Notes: generated by a model from the sequence alone, not told the origin. Counted from the first letter of the stretch, positions 25,532 to 34,646 are shown. The stretch is DNA of 64,000 nucleotides from Opitutus sp. (GCA_024707325.1 JANPZY010000001.1:2046501-2110500); one strand, 5' to 3'. Made by a program: numbers and translations.

Positions 25532-26971
25532 ATGGCGGTATCGATCGCAAAACTCGCCACCCTGAAAACGCCGGAAGCGCTGGCGGCTCGGTTGGCGGAG
25601 CTGACGCTCGATTTGAAATTCGATCCCGTGCTGCACGCCGGCGCCGATGCACCACTCGCCGCCCCGCTCGAGATTTACGGCCGCACGCTGGGAAATCGGT
25701 TCGCGATCCTGCCGATGGAAGGCTGGGACGGAGAAACCGACGGCCGTCCGAGCGAGCTCGTGCGTCGTCGCTGGCAACGTTTTGGCCAGAGTGGGGCGAA
25801 ACTGATTTGGGGTGGGGAAGCGGTCGCGGTGCGTCACGACGGCCGCGCGAATCCCAACCAACTCGTGATGAGCGAGGCCAACGTCTCCGCGCTCGCCGAC
25901 CTGCGCGAGACGCTCGTGCGCGCCCATCGCGAACAGCATGGCCGCACGGACGATCTGTTCGTGGGCGTGCAGTTGACGCACTCGGGACGTTTTGCGCGAC
26001 CCAACGACAAGGCGCGGCTGGAGCCGTTTCTTGCGTATCGTCATCCGATTCTGGATACACGGTTCAACGTGCCGGCGGAGCTGGCTCCGGTGAGCGATGA
26101 ACAGATCGACGACTTGGTCGCAGATTTCGTGGCGGCAGCCGTGCGCGCGCAGAAGGCGGGGTTCGATTTCGTCGATATCAAACACTGCCACGGCTATTTC
26201 GCGCACGAACTGCTCTCGGCGGTGGACCGGCCCGGACGCTACGGCGGTCCGCTGGAGAATCGGACGCGCTTCCTGCGGGAGGTCGTGGCCGGAATTCGGC
26301 GCGAAGCGCCCGGTCTGCACATCGGTGTGCGCGTGAGTATCTTCGACCGGCTGCCGTATCAGAAAAGTGGAGACGGCACGGGCGAACCTGCGTCGTGGAA
26401 TGGAACGTATCGCCACGGGTTCGGTTGCAATCCGGAAAACCCGGCGGAGACGGACTGGACGGAGCCGCTGGCGTTTCTGCGACGACTGCCCGAGCTCGGC
26501 GTGAGGCTTGTGTGCCTCACGGGCGGGAGTCCTTATTATAACCCGCATCTCGTGCGTCCGGCGGCGATGCCGCCGAGCGACGGTTATCAACCGCCCGAGG
26601 ATCCATTGGTGGGCGTGGCTCGCCACGTCGCGCATGCGGCGCACGCAAAACGCGCGGTGCCGGAGCTGACGATCGTGGGTTCAGGGATGAGCTACCTGCA
26701 GGAATGGCTGCCGAATGTCGCTCAATACGCCGTGCGCCACGGCCTGCTCGATGTCGTCGGCATCGGACGCTCGGTGTTATCCTATCCGGAAATGATTGCC
26801 GATGTGCTGGCCGGGCGATCACTGCAAACGCGGCGGATTTGCCGCACGTTCAGCGATTGCACGACCGGTCCGCGCAACGGACTGGTTTCCGGCTGCTTCC
26901 CGCTCGACGACTTTTATCGTCAGCATCCCGACGCGGCGCGCTTGAAGCAGATCAAGGCCGCCGCGCGGTGA
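25532..26971 (+). CDS. NADH:flavin oxidoreductase, Old Yellow Enzyme family
   Basis: 479 residues. The FMN-binding TIM barrel is visible through [13 protein letters not shown] near the start, then [12 protein letters not shown] and [15 protein letters not shown] (the usual H-x-A-H-G-Y-L region). [18 protein letters not shown] and [12 protein letters not shown] follow. Near the C-terminus [16 protein letters not shown] has cysteines recalling the Fe-S motif of the 2,4-dienoyl-CoA reductase branch, but there is no second dinucleotide-binding domain. It would reduce an activated C=C bond. Its 4-bp gap from the lyase implies one operon, and the pair is likely a catabolic pathway under the GntR regulator. 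The substrate is unknown. Confidence 0.83.
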   Translation: MAVSIAKLATLKTPEALAARLAELTLDLKFDPVLHAGADAPLAAPLEIYGRTLGNRFAILPMEGWDGETDGRPSELVRRRWQRFGQSGAKLIWGGEAVAVRHDGRANPNQLVMSEANVSALADLRETLVRAHREQHGRTDDLFVGVQLTHSGRFARPNDKARLEPFLAYRHPILDTRFNVPAELAPVSDEQIDDLVADFVAAAVRAQKAGFDFVDIKHCHGYFAHELLSAVDRPGRYGGPLENRTRFLREVVAGIRREAPGLHIGVRVSIFDRLPYQKSGDGTGEPASWNGTYRHGFGCNPENPAETDWTEPLAFLRRLPELGVRLVCLTGGSPYYNPHLVRPAAMPPSDGYQPPEDPLVGVARHVAHAAHAKRAVPELTIVGSGMSYLQEWLPNVAQYAVRHGLLDVVGIGRSVLSYPEMIADVLAGRSLQTRRICRTFSDCTTGPRNGLVSGCFPLDDFYRQHPDAARLKQIKAAAR

Positions 26972-26972
26972 C

Positions 26973-27560
26973 TCAGTTGACGGCGAGGTAAAACCCGACC
27001 GCAGCGAGGCTCCAGCCGGCGACGGTCGACACGCGCGAACGCGTGGCGGAGAGCTTGCCGAGACCGATTCCCGCGACGTGCAGGAGGGCGGTCACCAACA
27101 GCAGACCGACGGCGTAGGACGTGCCGCTTACACCCGCAGTCATTTCGCTGCCGTGGGCGACACCGTGGAAAAAGGCGAACAGTCCCGCGATCAGCGCGCT
27201 CGCAGCGAGCGGCAGACGGGCGGCATGCGCGACCAGAAGGCCGAGGGCGAGAATCGACGCGGCGATGCCCTGCTCGACGCCGGGAACGGCAACGCCGGTT
27301 TGCACGAACGAAACCCCGATCGCCATTACGGCCACAAACGTCAGCGGCACCAGCCAGCGGGCGCGTCCGCCGAGTTGCGCGGCCCAGAAACCGATCGCGA
27401 CGGCGGCGAGAAGGTGATCCGCACCCGTGATCGGGTGGAGCGCGCCGGCGGAAAAATCCCAACCGAAGTCGTGACCGTCATGACCGGGGTGGGCGAGCGC
27501 GACCGTCGGGCAGGCGATCAGCGCGGAGAGGGTGGCGGCGGAACGGAGGAGGGTTCGCAT
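26973..27560 (-). CDS. HupE/UreJ-family membrane protein (nickel transport)
   Basis: 195 residues from an ATG at 27560. A signal-like N-terminus ends at ALAHPGHDGHDFGWDFSAG. The family motif HPITGADHLLAAVAIGFWA follows, then five or so hydrophobic segments, one carrying FFHGVAHGSEM with conserved His and Glu. HupE/UreJ proteins import nickel for hydrogenase or urease. It lies 3.2 kb from the ureEFGD genes, supporting a nickel role. It runs convergent to the oxidoreductase gene and about 44 bp downstream of rph on the same strand. Confidence 0.85.
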   Translation of the reverse strand: MRTLLRSAATLSALIACPTVALAHPGHDGHDFGWDFSAGALHPITGADHLLAAVAIGFWAAQLGGRARWLVPLTFVAVMAIGVSFVQTGVAVPGVEQGIAASILALGLLVAHAARLPLAASALIAGLFAFFHGVAHGSEMTAGVSGTSYAVGLLLVTALLHVAGIGLGKLSATRSRVSTVAGWSLAAVGFYLAVN

Positions 27561-27604
27561 GGCAGTGTGTTGTCGAAGCAAATTGGGAGCAAATTGCGCG
27601 CCAT

Positions 27605-28360
27605 TCAACTCCGGCCAAGGAGTTGCTTCATCAGGAAGGCGGCCTGCAGGCTGGCGAGTTCCTTGAGACCCTTTTGGGCGAGGCCGATGAGTCCCTGCAG
27701 TTGTTCGCCCGAAAAAGTGGCTTCTTCGCCGGAACTCTGCAGCTCCACGAACTGGCCGCGGCCGGTCATGACGACGTTCGCGTCGACCTCGGCGTCCTTG
27801 TCTTCGAGGTAGTTCAGATCGAGCAAGGTCTGGCCCTGAAACACGCCCGCGCTCACGGCGGCAACGGAGTCGATGATCGGGTTTTCGGCGAGTTTCTTCG
27901 CATCGAGAAGCTTCTGCACGGCGAGACGCGCCGCGAGCCAGGCGCCGGTGATCGAAGCGGTGCGGGTGCCGCCGTCGGCTTGAAGCACGTCGCAATCGAT
28001 CCAAAGCGTGTTCTGGCCGAGCTTCTGGAGATCGATCACGGCGCGCAGCGAGCGGCCGATGAGGCGCTGGATCTCGATGTTGCGGCCATCGGGTTTGCCC
28101 TTGGCGATCTCGCGCGGCTTACGGTCGAGCGTCGAGTAGGGCAGCATCGAATACTCGGCGGTGAGCCAGCCGCCCGGGACTTTCTGCTGCTTCATCCACG
28201 TCGGCACATTGGCCTCGATCGTGGCGGCGCAGATCACGCGGGTGGAGCCAAAGGAGACCAGCACCGAACCGGTCGCATGCGGAGCGACGTTGGCTTCGAA
28301 GCTGACAGGCCGGAGTTCGTCGGCCTTGCGGCCATCCAGACGGGCGGAAACAGAAGACAT
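27605..28360 (-). CDS. rph: Ribonuclease PH
   Basis: 251 residues, close to the family's usual 240. The start is taken as the ATG at 28360 (MSSVSARLDGRKADELRP); a start 12 codons earlier is less conserved. Motifs include the DGRKADELRP opening, GSTRVICAATIE, EYSMLPYST, EIQRLIGRSLRAV and DCDVLQADGGTRTASITGA, the phosphate-binding core. It trims the 3' ends of tRNA precursors by phosphorolysis. It lies 63 bp downstream of hprK on the same strand. Confidence 0.95.
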   Translation of the reverse strand: MSSVSARLDGRKADELRPVSFEANVAPHATGSVLVSFGSTRVICAATIEANVPTWMKQQKVPGGWLTAEYSMLPYSTLDRKPREIAKGKPDGRNIEIQRLIGRSLRAVIDLQKLGQNTLWIDCDVLQADGGTRTASITGAWLAARLAVQKLLDAKKLAENPIIDSVAAVSAGVFQGQTLLDLNYLEDKDAEVDANVVMTGRGQFVELQSSGEEATFSGEQLQGLIGLAQKGLKELASLQAAFLMKQLLGRS

Positions 28361-28423
28361 GGCGAGGACGCTAGGAGGCGGCGAACGGACCGCCATCCCG
28401 AAAGTGATGCGGCGACAATCGCG

Positions 28424-29425
28424 TCAAAGTTCCGAACGATCGCTCACGTCGATGGGCGTGATCGTCGTCGTCTGGAACGCCGGGTCACGCGTCATGAACG
28501 CGATGAGGCGATCGTTGAAATCCTTCGCGGGATCGTGGCCCATCTTCTTCAATGCTTGCGTGAGCGCGGCGACTTCGACGAGGCGCGCCATGTCGCGGCC
28601 GGGACGCACGTAGAGTTCCACATGCGGCAGACGCATGCCGAGAATCTCGTAGTAGTTTTCCTCGAGGCCGGTGCGTTCCTCGACGGCGTCAGGCGTCCAT
28701 TCCTGCAACGACACGACGAGGTCGATGCGTTTCTCGAGCCGGATCGATTTTACGCCGAACATCTCGGCGATGTTGATGATGCCGATGCCGCGACACTCCA
28801 TGTAGCCGCGATTGAGCGGACGGCTCGAAGCCATCAGTTCGCGCTCATCGAGGAGCTTGATGACGGTGAGGTCGTCGGAGACGAGCGAGTGACCGCGCTC
28901 GATCAGTGCGAGGGCGCACTCGCTTTTGCCCACACCGCTGCTGCCGCGCAGCATCACGCCGACGCCGCGGATATCGAGCGTCGTGGCGTGCTCGGTCGAG
29001 TTCGGTGCGAACTCGTTGTCGATGCACAGCGTGGCGAGATTAATGAAGTTCATCGTGATCATCGGCGTCCGCAGGAGCGGCAGATTCACCTCGCGCGCGA
29101 TGGCCCGCATGGCGGGCGTGGGGTTGAAATTACGGGTCAGGATCAGGCAGGGGATCTGGCGCTTGGCCATGCCACGAAAAATCTCCACCTGCTGCGCTTC
29201 GGGGATCGTCTTGAGAAACGTCATCTCCGCGGCGCCGAGCACCTGAATGCGTTTGTTCGCGAAATACTTGAAGAAGCCGGTGAGCGCGAGCGACGGCCGG
29301 TTGATGCTGCCTTCGCGGATGAGCCGGTGCACGCCGCCCTCGCCGGTGATCAGCTCGAGTTTCAACTTGTCGCGATAGCTCTCGTAAAAGTGCGCGACCG
29401 TGATGCCGTGAATCGCTTTCTGCAT
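28424..29425 (-). CDS. hprK: HPr kinase/phosphorylase
   Basis: 333 residues from an ATG at 29425. The N-terminal HprK domain contains LTGFFKYFANKRIQVLG. The catalytic domain has Walker A RGSSGVGKSECALALIERGH, SLVSDD, and the HprK signature region ECRGIGIINIAEMFG. It phosphorylates and dephosphorylates HPr on serine. In verrucomicrobial and proteobacterial genomes hprK commonly lies beside LPS-export genes, as here, and belongs to a regulatory PTS rather than sugar uptake. No HPr gene is in the window. An inverted repeat separates it from lptB. Confidence 0.95.
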   Translation of the reverse strand: MQKAIHGITVAHFYESYRDKLKLELITGEGGVHRLIREGSINRPSLALTGFFKYFANKRIQVLGAAEMTFLKTIPEAQQVEIFRGMAKRQIPCLILTRNFNPTPAMRAIAREVNLPLLRTPMITMNFINLATLCIDNEFAPNSTEHATTLDIRGVGVMLRGSSGVGKSECALALIERGHSLVSDDLTVIKLLDERELMASSRPLNRGYMECRGIGIINIAEMFGVKSIRLEKRIDLVVSLQEWTPDAVEERTGLEENYYEILGMRLPHVELYVRPGRDMARLVEVAALTQALKKMGHDPAKDFNDRLIAFMTRDPAFQTTTITPIDVSDRSEL

Positions 29426-29432
29426 GGGCTCG

Positions 29433-29530
29433 GGAGTTGAGAGTGGAGAAACTAGGGGGAGCGAGCGATCGGAGTGGTGAGAGTGTCCGGTCGGGGTCGA
29501 GGCTGTCTCTCGGCTCTCCACCCTCAACTC
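29433..29530. repeat. Inverted repeat between lptB and hprK, related to the valS insert
   Basis: The arms GAGTTGAGAGTGGAG (29433-29447) and CTCCACCCTCAACTC (29516-29530) pair at 14 of 15 positions. The right flank continues TCAACTGTT. The words CTCAACTCTCA also occur in frame inside valS at 18757-18790. Confidence 0.65.
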
Positions 29531-29547
29531 TCAACTGTTCCGGCCCG

Positions 29548-30291
29548 TCACATATTGAAGTCTTCGCCGAGGTAGAACTTTCGCGCCTGCTCGTCCTGGA
29601 TGAGGAAGCTGCCGGAACCTTCGGTGAGCACCTTGCCTTTGTGGATGAGGTAGGCGCGATCCACGATGCGCAGGGTCTCACGCACGTTGTGGTCGGTGAC
29701 GATCACGCCGATGCCGCGGGCCTTGAGATCGAGGATGATCTTCTGCACCTCGGCGACCGAGATCGGATCGATCGCGGCGAAAGGCTCGTCCATCAGCAGG
29801 AACTTCGGCCGCGTCACGAGCGCGCGCGCAATCTCGAGCCGCCGGCGCTCGCCGCCGGAGAGCGTGTAGGCCTTTTGCTTCGCGACGTGCGTGAGGTGCA
29901 GTTCCTCGAGGTGGGCGCGAACGCGTGCGGCACGCTCGCGTCGCGGGATGTCGATCACTTCGACGATCGCGAGGATGTTTTCCTCGACCGTGAGCTTGCG
30001 GAAAACCGACGCCTCCTGCGGCAGGTAGCCGATGCCGTGGCGCGCGCGCTGGTGCATCTTGAGCCGCGTGATGTCCTGACCGTCGAGCTTCACGCGTCCG
30101 TCGGTCGTGGGCACGAGGCCGACGATCATGTAGAAGGTTGTGGTTTTGCCCGCGCCGTTGGGGCCGAGCAGGCCGACCACCTCGCCGGCGCGGATCGAGA
30201 GCGACACGCCGTCCACGACGGTGCGCGTGCCAAAGGTCTTCACGAGCCCCTCGGTGGTGATCTCGGAAACGGCCGGAGTGGCTTCGCTCAT
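29548..30291 (-). CDS. lptB: LPS export ABC transporter ATP-binding protein LptB
   Basis: 247 residues. Walker A GLLGPNGAGKTTTFYMIVGL, Q-loop GYLPQEASVFRKLTVEENI, signature LSGGERRRLEIARAL, Walker B FLLMDEPFAAIDPISV and H-loop VTDHNVRETL are all present, closely matching LptB. It powers extraction of LPS from the inner membrane with LptFG and passage to LptCA. Its ATG overlaps the lptA-like TGA by four bases, so it is coupled in a kdsC-lptC-lptA-lptB series. LptF and LptG are not in the window. Confidence 0.95.
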   Translation of the reverse strand: MSEATPAVSEITTEGLVKTFGTRTVVDGVSLSIRAGEVVGLLGPNGAGKTTTFYMIVGLVPTTDGRVKLDGQDITRLKMHQRARHGIGYLPQEASVFRKLTVEENILAIVEVIDIPRRERAARVRAHLEELHLTHVAKQKAYTLSGGERRRLEIARALVTRPKFLLMDEPFAAIDPISVAEVQKIILDLKARGIGVIVTDHNVRETLRIVDRAYLIHKGKVLTEGSGSFLIQDEQARKFYLGEDFNM

Positions 30292-30830
30292 TTGGCGTTC
30301 GCTTTCGGGAGATTGTCGCCCTTGGTGCGATCGAAACCGAGGTCGCGGATTGGCGGGCCGGTCAGGCGCGGTTTCTCGACCAGCACACGCTCTTCGCCGC
30401 GCAGCAGCGTGATGCGTTCGCCGGCGCTGACGAACTCCGTCGCGCGATCCACGACCACGGGATCTTCGGTGAGCACGACCTTTTCTTCGCGCGGGAAAAC
30501 CTCGGCCCGGCCGCACGTCGCGCCGCGCGTGCCCTGCGTGATCTTCACTTTGCCGGTGGCGAGCAGGTATTTGAACTTTTCCAGCGTGGGCACGGCGCCG
30601 GAGTCCTCGTCGATGCGCGTGGCGATGAGCTCGAGACGGTCGCACGTCATGCTCATGTTGGTGCCGACGAGCGTCACGTTGCCCGTGCAGATCGCGCGGG
30701 TTTCTTCGCCTTCGCTCCACATGTCCATGTGGTCGCAGGTGAGCGTGGTGGGCACGGGCGGCACTTCGGCCAGGAGCTGGGCAGCCACGAACGCGGCGGC
30801 GCAGCAGAGGAGAAAACGGAGCAGTTTCAT
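30288..30830 (-). CDS. lptA: LptA/OstA-like periplasmic LPS transport protein
   Basis: 180 residues with a signal peptide (MKLLRFLLCCAAAFVAAQLL). It then has the OstA beta-jellyroll pattern: TLTCDHMDMWSEGE, AICTGNVTLVGTNMSMTCDRLELI, GKVKITQG and AERITLL-like strands. LptA forms the periplasmic bridge that carries LPS from LptC to LptD. The reading frame overlaps both lptB (ATGA) and the upstream lptC-like gene. Length and position support the call, though sequence conservation in this family is low. Confidence 0.78.
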   Translation of the reverse strand: MKLLRFLLCCAAAFVAAQLLAEVPPVPTTLTCDHMDMWSEGEETRAICTGNVTLVGTNMSMTCDRLELIATRIDEDSGAVPTLEKFKYLLATGKVKITQGTRGATCGRAEVFPREEKVVLTEDPVVVDRATEFVSAGERITLLRGEERVLVEKPRLTGPPIRDLGFDRTKGDNLPKANAK

Positions 30831-31264
30831 CGCAAAAGATCCTTCATTTCGGCTTGGAAGACGACGCGCACCTCGCCGTCGAGCGTCACGCGGTTGTTGG
30901 TGTGTTCGTAGCGCCAGCGAGTGCCACTCGCTTCGACGTCGTCGCGGATGAGCCGCACGGATCTTTCGCCGTGCGCAACTTTGTCGTCGGGCAGGAAGGT
31001 GGCCTCCGGGCTGAGCAAAACCGTCTCCACCTTTGCGTCCGCTTCGCCGCTGAAGAGCGTGAGATTGAGGTCGGTCACGCGAAATTCCCGCTGCGTCACC
31101 ACGCGGGCCTCGCTGCCGCGCGCGAGCATCGACCGATTTCCTTCCTTCGTGAAAACGGGCAACACCCAGTTGCGCGCCGGCGCGGTGATCTCCACGGCCG
31201 CGGCCGTGCCGGGGAGAAGGAGGGCGAGCGAGATGGCGGCGACGCGTTTCACGGGGTGAATCAC
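30827..31264 (-). CDS. LptC-like periplasmic protein
   Basis: About 145 residues from a GTG at 31264 that overlaps the kdsC stop (GTGA); a second GTG at 31252 is also possible. A hydrophobic signal or anchor (VAAISLALLLPGTAAAV) leads into a beta-rich domain with REFRVTDLNLTLFSGE and RWRYEHTNNRVTLDGEVRVV. The last segment is typical of LptC/OstA strands. Its position between kdsC and lptA and its size fit LptC, which recruits LPS from LptFG. The hydrophobic segment resembles a cleavable signal, so it might be soluble in the periplasm. Confidence 0.6.
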   Translation of the reverse strand: MIHPVKRVAAISLALLLPGTAAAVEITAPARNWVLPVFTKEGNRSMLARGSEARVVTQREFRVTDLNLTLFSGEADAKVETVLLSPEATFLPDDKVAHGERSVRLIRDDVEASGTRWRYEHTNNRVTLDGEVRVVFQAEMKDLLR

Positions 31265-31755
31265 TGACGGGCGCGCAGAATGAGTTCGCACACTTCGCGC
31301 ACGGCGCCGCGACCAGCGGGTCGTTGGGTGACGTAGTCGGCCGCTTCGAGCGCCTCGGGCATCGCGTCGGGCACGCTGATGCCGATCGCGGCCCATTTGA
31401 TCGCGGCCGCGTCGATCTCGTCGTCGCCCATGTAGGCGCAATGTTCGGCATCGAGCCGGAGCTGCGAGGCGAGTTCTTGCAGAGCGAGAATCTTGTCCGT
31501 GCGGCCCTGCACGAGGTGCGGGATTTTCAGTTCCTCGGCTCGCAACGTCGTCGCGCCCGAGGGACGTCCGCTGATCCACGCCACGATCACGCCGGCTTTT
31601 TCGAGCCGCTTCAGGCCCATGCCGTCGAGGATCGAGAAGCCTTTCGTCTCCGTGCCGTCCGACGAGATCTGCACCGTGCCGTCGGTCAGCACGCCGTCCA
31701 CATCCATCGCGAAAAGTCGGATGGCGGACCAGGGAAGTGAGGACGAAGCGCTCAT
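31261..31755 (-). CDS. kdsC: 3-deoxy-D-manno-octulosonate 8-phosphate phosphatase
   Basis: 164 residues from an ATG at 31755. It is a small HAD phosphatase without a cap: FAMDVDGVLTDG (catalytic Asp pair), VAWISGRPS, and CAYMGDDEIDAAAIKWA, the C-terminal metal-binding motif of the KdsC family. It dephosphorylates Kdo-8-P during LPS core synthesis. It heads the coupled lptC-lptA-lptB series and lies 17 bp after the E1 dehydrogenase gene. Confidence 0.92.
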   Translation of the reverse strand: MSASSSLPWSAIRLFAMDVDGVLTDGTVQISSDGTETKGFSILDGMGLKRLEKAGVIVAWISGRPSGATTLRAEELKIPHLVQGRTDKILALQELASQLRLDAEHCAYMGDDEIDAAAIKWAAIGISVPDAMPEALEAADYVTQRPAGRGAVREVCELILRARQ

Positions 31756-31772
31756 GATTTGTGCGTGCGGGT

Positions 31773-33812
31773 TCAGCCCATCCACGCGGTGATCTGCTCG
31801 ATCACCTTGTCGCGATTGGGGCGGTATGTCTGCTCCAGCTCCGGCGCAAACGGCACCGGCACGTCGAGCGAGGCGATGCGCAGCGGCGCGGCCTTGAGCG
31901 GGAAAAACTTTTCCGTGAGGCGCGACACGAGCTCGGCGCCGAAGCCGTGCGTGCGGCGGCCTTCGTGCAACACGATCAGCCGGCCGGTGCGCGCGAGCGA
32001 TGCTTCGATCGCTTCGAGCTTCAGCGGCGAGAGCGCGCGCAGGTCGAAGAGGTCGAAGGTCTGTTCGTATTCCGACGCGAGGTAGTCGCACGCCTCCGTC
32101 GCCACGTGCACCATTTCGCCGTAGGTGACGAACGTCGCGTAGTCGCCCTCGCGCACACGCTTCGGTTGCCAGACGTCGCGGTAGTTCGGGTTCCACGTCA
32201 CGTTGCCCTTCACCTTTCGATAGAGGCCCTTGTGTTCGAAAAGAATGACCGGGTTGTTGTCCTCGTAGGCCGCGAGCACCGCGTCGAACGCGTCCTGCGG
32301 TGTGCTCGGGTAGAGCGCCTTGATGCCGGGGATCGCGAGGAAAATGGATTCCAACTCCTGCGAGTGAAACGAGCCGAGCGTGAGTCCGCCGCCGCAAGGG
32401 AAACGCAGCACGAGCGGGCACGCCGCGCCGGAGCGGAAGTGAAACGTCGCGGCGTTCTGCGTGATCTGCGTCATCGCCTCGGTCGAGAAATCCGCGAACT
32501 GAAATTCCTCGATCGGACGGTGCCCGTTGAGGGCCATGCCGATCGCGTAGCCGGTGCACGCACTCTCGGCGAGCGGTGTATTGAAAACACGGGGACGACC
32601 GAAGTCCTTCAGCAAACCCTCGGTGACCTTGAACGCGCCGCCGTAAACGCCGATGTCCTGGCCGAGGATCAGCGACTCGGGCCGTTCCGCGAGCACCTTG
32701 CGCAACGCGGCGTTGATCGCCTGCGCGAAGTTGAGCGCGTAGTCCGCGGGCGCCTTCGGCTTCCACGGCATCGGCTCGGAGGGCGGCGCGAAAACGTCGC
32801 GCTCCATCGTCTCGCGATCGCCGTCCGGACGCGGCATGGCGAGCGAGACTTTGATCGATTCCTCGACGAACTCCGCGATCTCGCGATCGATCTGCTCGAC
32901 CGTCGCGCCATGGCCGGAGTCCACGAGCTGGGCGCGGAATTTCGGCAGCGGATCCAGTTTGAAGAACTGGTCGGCCTCGCCGGGCTGAAGATAATCGCAG
33001 GTGTCGTAAGCCGCGTGTCCGCGGAGGCGCAGCGTGTGCGCCTCGACCAGCATCGGACGCGACGTGGTGCGGACCTTGTCCATCGCGGCCGCGAGCGTGC
33101 GGGCCGTGGTGATCACGTCCTGCGTGCAGTCGATTGCGATGCCTTCCATCTGGTAGCTGGCCGCGCGTTTCCACAGCTCTGTGCCGGGCGCGAACTGCTC
33201 CGACATCGGCGTCGTGTAGGCGTAGCGGTTGTTCTCGATGACGAACAACACCGGCAGCGAGAGCAGTGACGCGAGGTTCATCGACTCGTGGATGTCGCCC
33301 GTGCTCGAGGAGCCGTCGCCGAAAAACGTGATGCCGATCGCCGGACGACCGAGGCGGCGTTGCGAATCTGTCACGCCGAGCACAGGACCGAGCATGGCGC
33401 CGAGATGACTGATCATCGGCAGCGAGCGGTTCTTCGGATCGCCGCGGTGGACATTGCCTTCGCGGGCGAATGTGGGGCTGCCGGCGTTGGCGAAATACTG
33501 GTTGAGATGAACGCAGAGGTGGTTGCTCCAGATCAGGTGACCGCCGAAGCCGCGATGCGTGAAGCTCGTCACGTCCACCGCTTTGTCCGCGAGCAGCGCG
33601 AGCGGCACGATCAGGCCTTCGTTGCCCTGACCGCCGGTCAACGTGCCTTTCATCAGTCCCTGGCGGAAAAGATCCAGGTTCCGGTTGTCACCGGTCCGCG
33701 CGAGCTGCATCCACGCATAAATGCGTAGCAGGATTTCGGGGGATGGATTCTCGAGGTCGCTGGCGCGCAGATCGCGCGACGACAGGACGGCGGGCAGAGG
33801 AGGAAAAGCCAT
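31773..33812 (-). CDS. 2-oxoacid (branched-chain type) dehydrogenase E1, alpha and beta subunits fused
   Basis: 679 residues from an ATG at 33812. The N-terminal half is an E1 alpha subunit with GDGSSSTGDIHESMN, the thiamine diphosphate motif, and ENNRYAYTTP. The C-terminal half is an E1 beta subunit with GQDIGVYGGAFKVTEGL, NTPLAESACTGYAIGMA and RLIVLHEGRRTHGFGAE. Such fusions are known for branched-chain 2-oxoacid or acetoin-type dehydrogenases; the enzyme decarboxylates the oxoacid and hands the acyl group to an E2 lipoyl domain. No E2 or E3 gene is nearby. A palindromic operator-like site lies 93 bp upstream. Confidence 0.88.
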   Translation of the reverse strand: MAFPPLPAVLSSRDLRASDLENPSPEILLRIYAWMQLARTGDNRNLDLFRQGLMKGTLTGGQGNEGLIVPLALLADKAVDVTSFTHRGFGGHLIWSNHLCVHLNQYFANAGSPTFAREGNVHRGDPKNRSLPMISHLGAMLGPVLGVTDSQRRLGRPAIGITFFGDGSSSTGDIHESMNLASLLSLPVLFVIENNRYAYTTPMSEQFAPGTELWKRAASYQMEGIAIDCTQDVITTARTLAAAMDKVRTTSRPMLVEAHTLRLRGHAAYDTCDYLQPGEADQFFKLDPLPKFRAQLVDSGHGATVEQIDREIAEFVEESIKVSLAMPRPDGDRETMERDVFAPPSEPMPWKPKAPADYALNFAQAINAALRKVLAERPESLILGQDIGVYGGAFKVTEGLLKDFGRPRVFNTPLAESACTGYAIGMALNGHRPIEEFQFADFSTEAMTQITQNAATFHFRSGAACPLVLRFPCGGGLTLGSFHSQELESIFLAIPGIKALYPSTPQDAFDAVLAAYEDNNPVILFEHKGLYRKVKGNVTWNPNYRDVWQPKRVREGDYATFVTYGEMVHVATEACDYLASEYEQTFDLFDLRALSPLKLEAIEASLARTGRLIVLHEGRRTHGFGAELVSRLTEKFFPLKAAPLRIASLDVPVPFAPELEQTYRPNRDKVIEQITAWMG

Positions 33813-33904
33813 GAACAAAACGAGACGGTGAAGACGCAGCGGAGCGCGGGCAAGCGAGAGATTTTCTCCCGTCCCAACCTCACCCCGGGCCGCCTCCACT
33901 CTGC

Positions 33905-33931
33905 ACAATGTCAACTAATAGTAGACATTAT
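33905..33931. promoter_or_regulatory. Near-palindromic operator-like site upstream of E1 dehydrogenase
   Basis: The arm ACAATGTCAAC, spacer TAATA and arm GTAGACATTAT form an imperfect 11-5-11 palindrome 93 bp before the E1 start. The first arm is identical to the site at 41951-41977. This spacing fits a dimeric repressor of the LacI or GntR type. Confidence 0.6.
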
Positions 33932-33949
33932 GGGTGCCTGCTCCAGGGG

Positions 33950-34633
33950 CTAAAGATCTATGGTTTCGCCGGAGGCCAACACGCGGGTGGGGTGCCCCGC
34001 GCGGGTTGCCGCATCCGCAAACGCCTGTGCGTCCACCTGAATGCGTGAGTTCGTGTTGAAATGCATGGGGATCGCGAGTCGCGGTTGCAGGAGGTCGAGT
34101 GCTTCGAGCGCGTCGGCCGGTCCCATGGTGTAGTAGTCGCCGATCGGAATCATCGCGAGGTCCAGACCGTGGCGTCCGATCAGTTTCATGTCGGAAAACA
34201 ATGCCGTGTCGCCCGCGTGATAGATGACGCGACCTTCCGCGCGAACGACCAGGCCCGACGCGATGCCCATGGCTTTGTTTTCGCCCTTGGGTAGTTCGAT
34301 GGCCGAACTGTGGATGGCGGGAGTCATTTCGATGCGGCCCCACGGCAGATTCACGCCGCCGCCGGGCATGAGATCGATGGCTTTCGCGCCTTGCGCGGCG
34401 AAGTGCTCCGCGAGTTCAAACGGTGCCACGATCGTCGCGCCGTGCAGCCGCACGAGATCCATCGCGTTGTGGATGTGGTCGTCGTGCGCGTGCGAACACA
34501 GCACGTAGTCGCACGGCACATCGCGCGGATCCGTTTCGCCATGCGGATTTTCCGTGAGAAACGGATCGAAAACCAACCGCTGGCCCGCGATCTCGAGCCG
34601 GAAGGTCGAGTGTCCGAAATACGTGAGTCGCAT
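33950..34633 (-). CDS. UPF0173 metal-dependent hydrolase (metallo-beta-lactamase fold)
   Basis: 227 residues from the ATG at 34633 (MRLTYFGHSTFRLE), the usual family opening; ten extra codons upstream are not conserved. The metal site is LCSHAHDDHIHN, with further ligands in HAGDTALF and near the C-terminus MHFNT. IPIGDYYTMGPADALEAL is the UPF0173 signature. The enzyme's natural substrate is unknown. It follows the esterase gene by 13 bp on the same strand. Confidence 0.88.
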   Translation of the reverse strand: MRLTYFGHSTFRLEIAGQRLVFDPFLTENPHGETDPRDVPCDYVLCSHAHDDHIHNAMDLVRLHGATIVAPFELAEHFAAQGAKAIDLMPGGGVNLPWGRIEMTPAIHSSAIELPKGENKAMGIASGLVVRAEGRVIYHAGDTALFSDMKLIGRHGLDLAMIPIGDYYTMGPADALEALDLLQPRLAIPMHFNTNSRIQVDAQAFADAATRAGHPTRVLASGETIDL

Positions 34634-34646
34634 GGGGCGGGGTGAC

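Noticed and set aside
27623..29440. 605-codon plus-strand frame opposite rph and hprK
   Set aside because: Both minus-strand genes carry full motif sets; the plus frame is a shadow.
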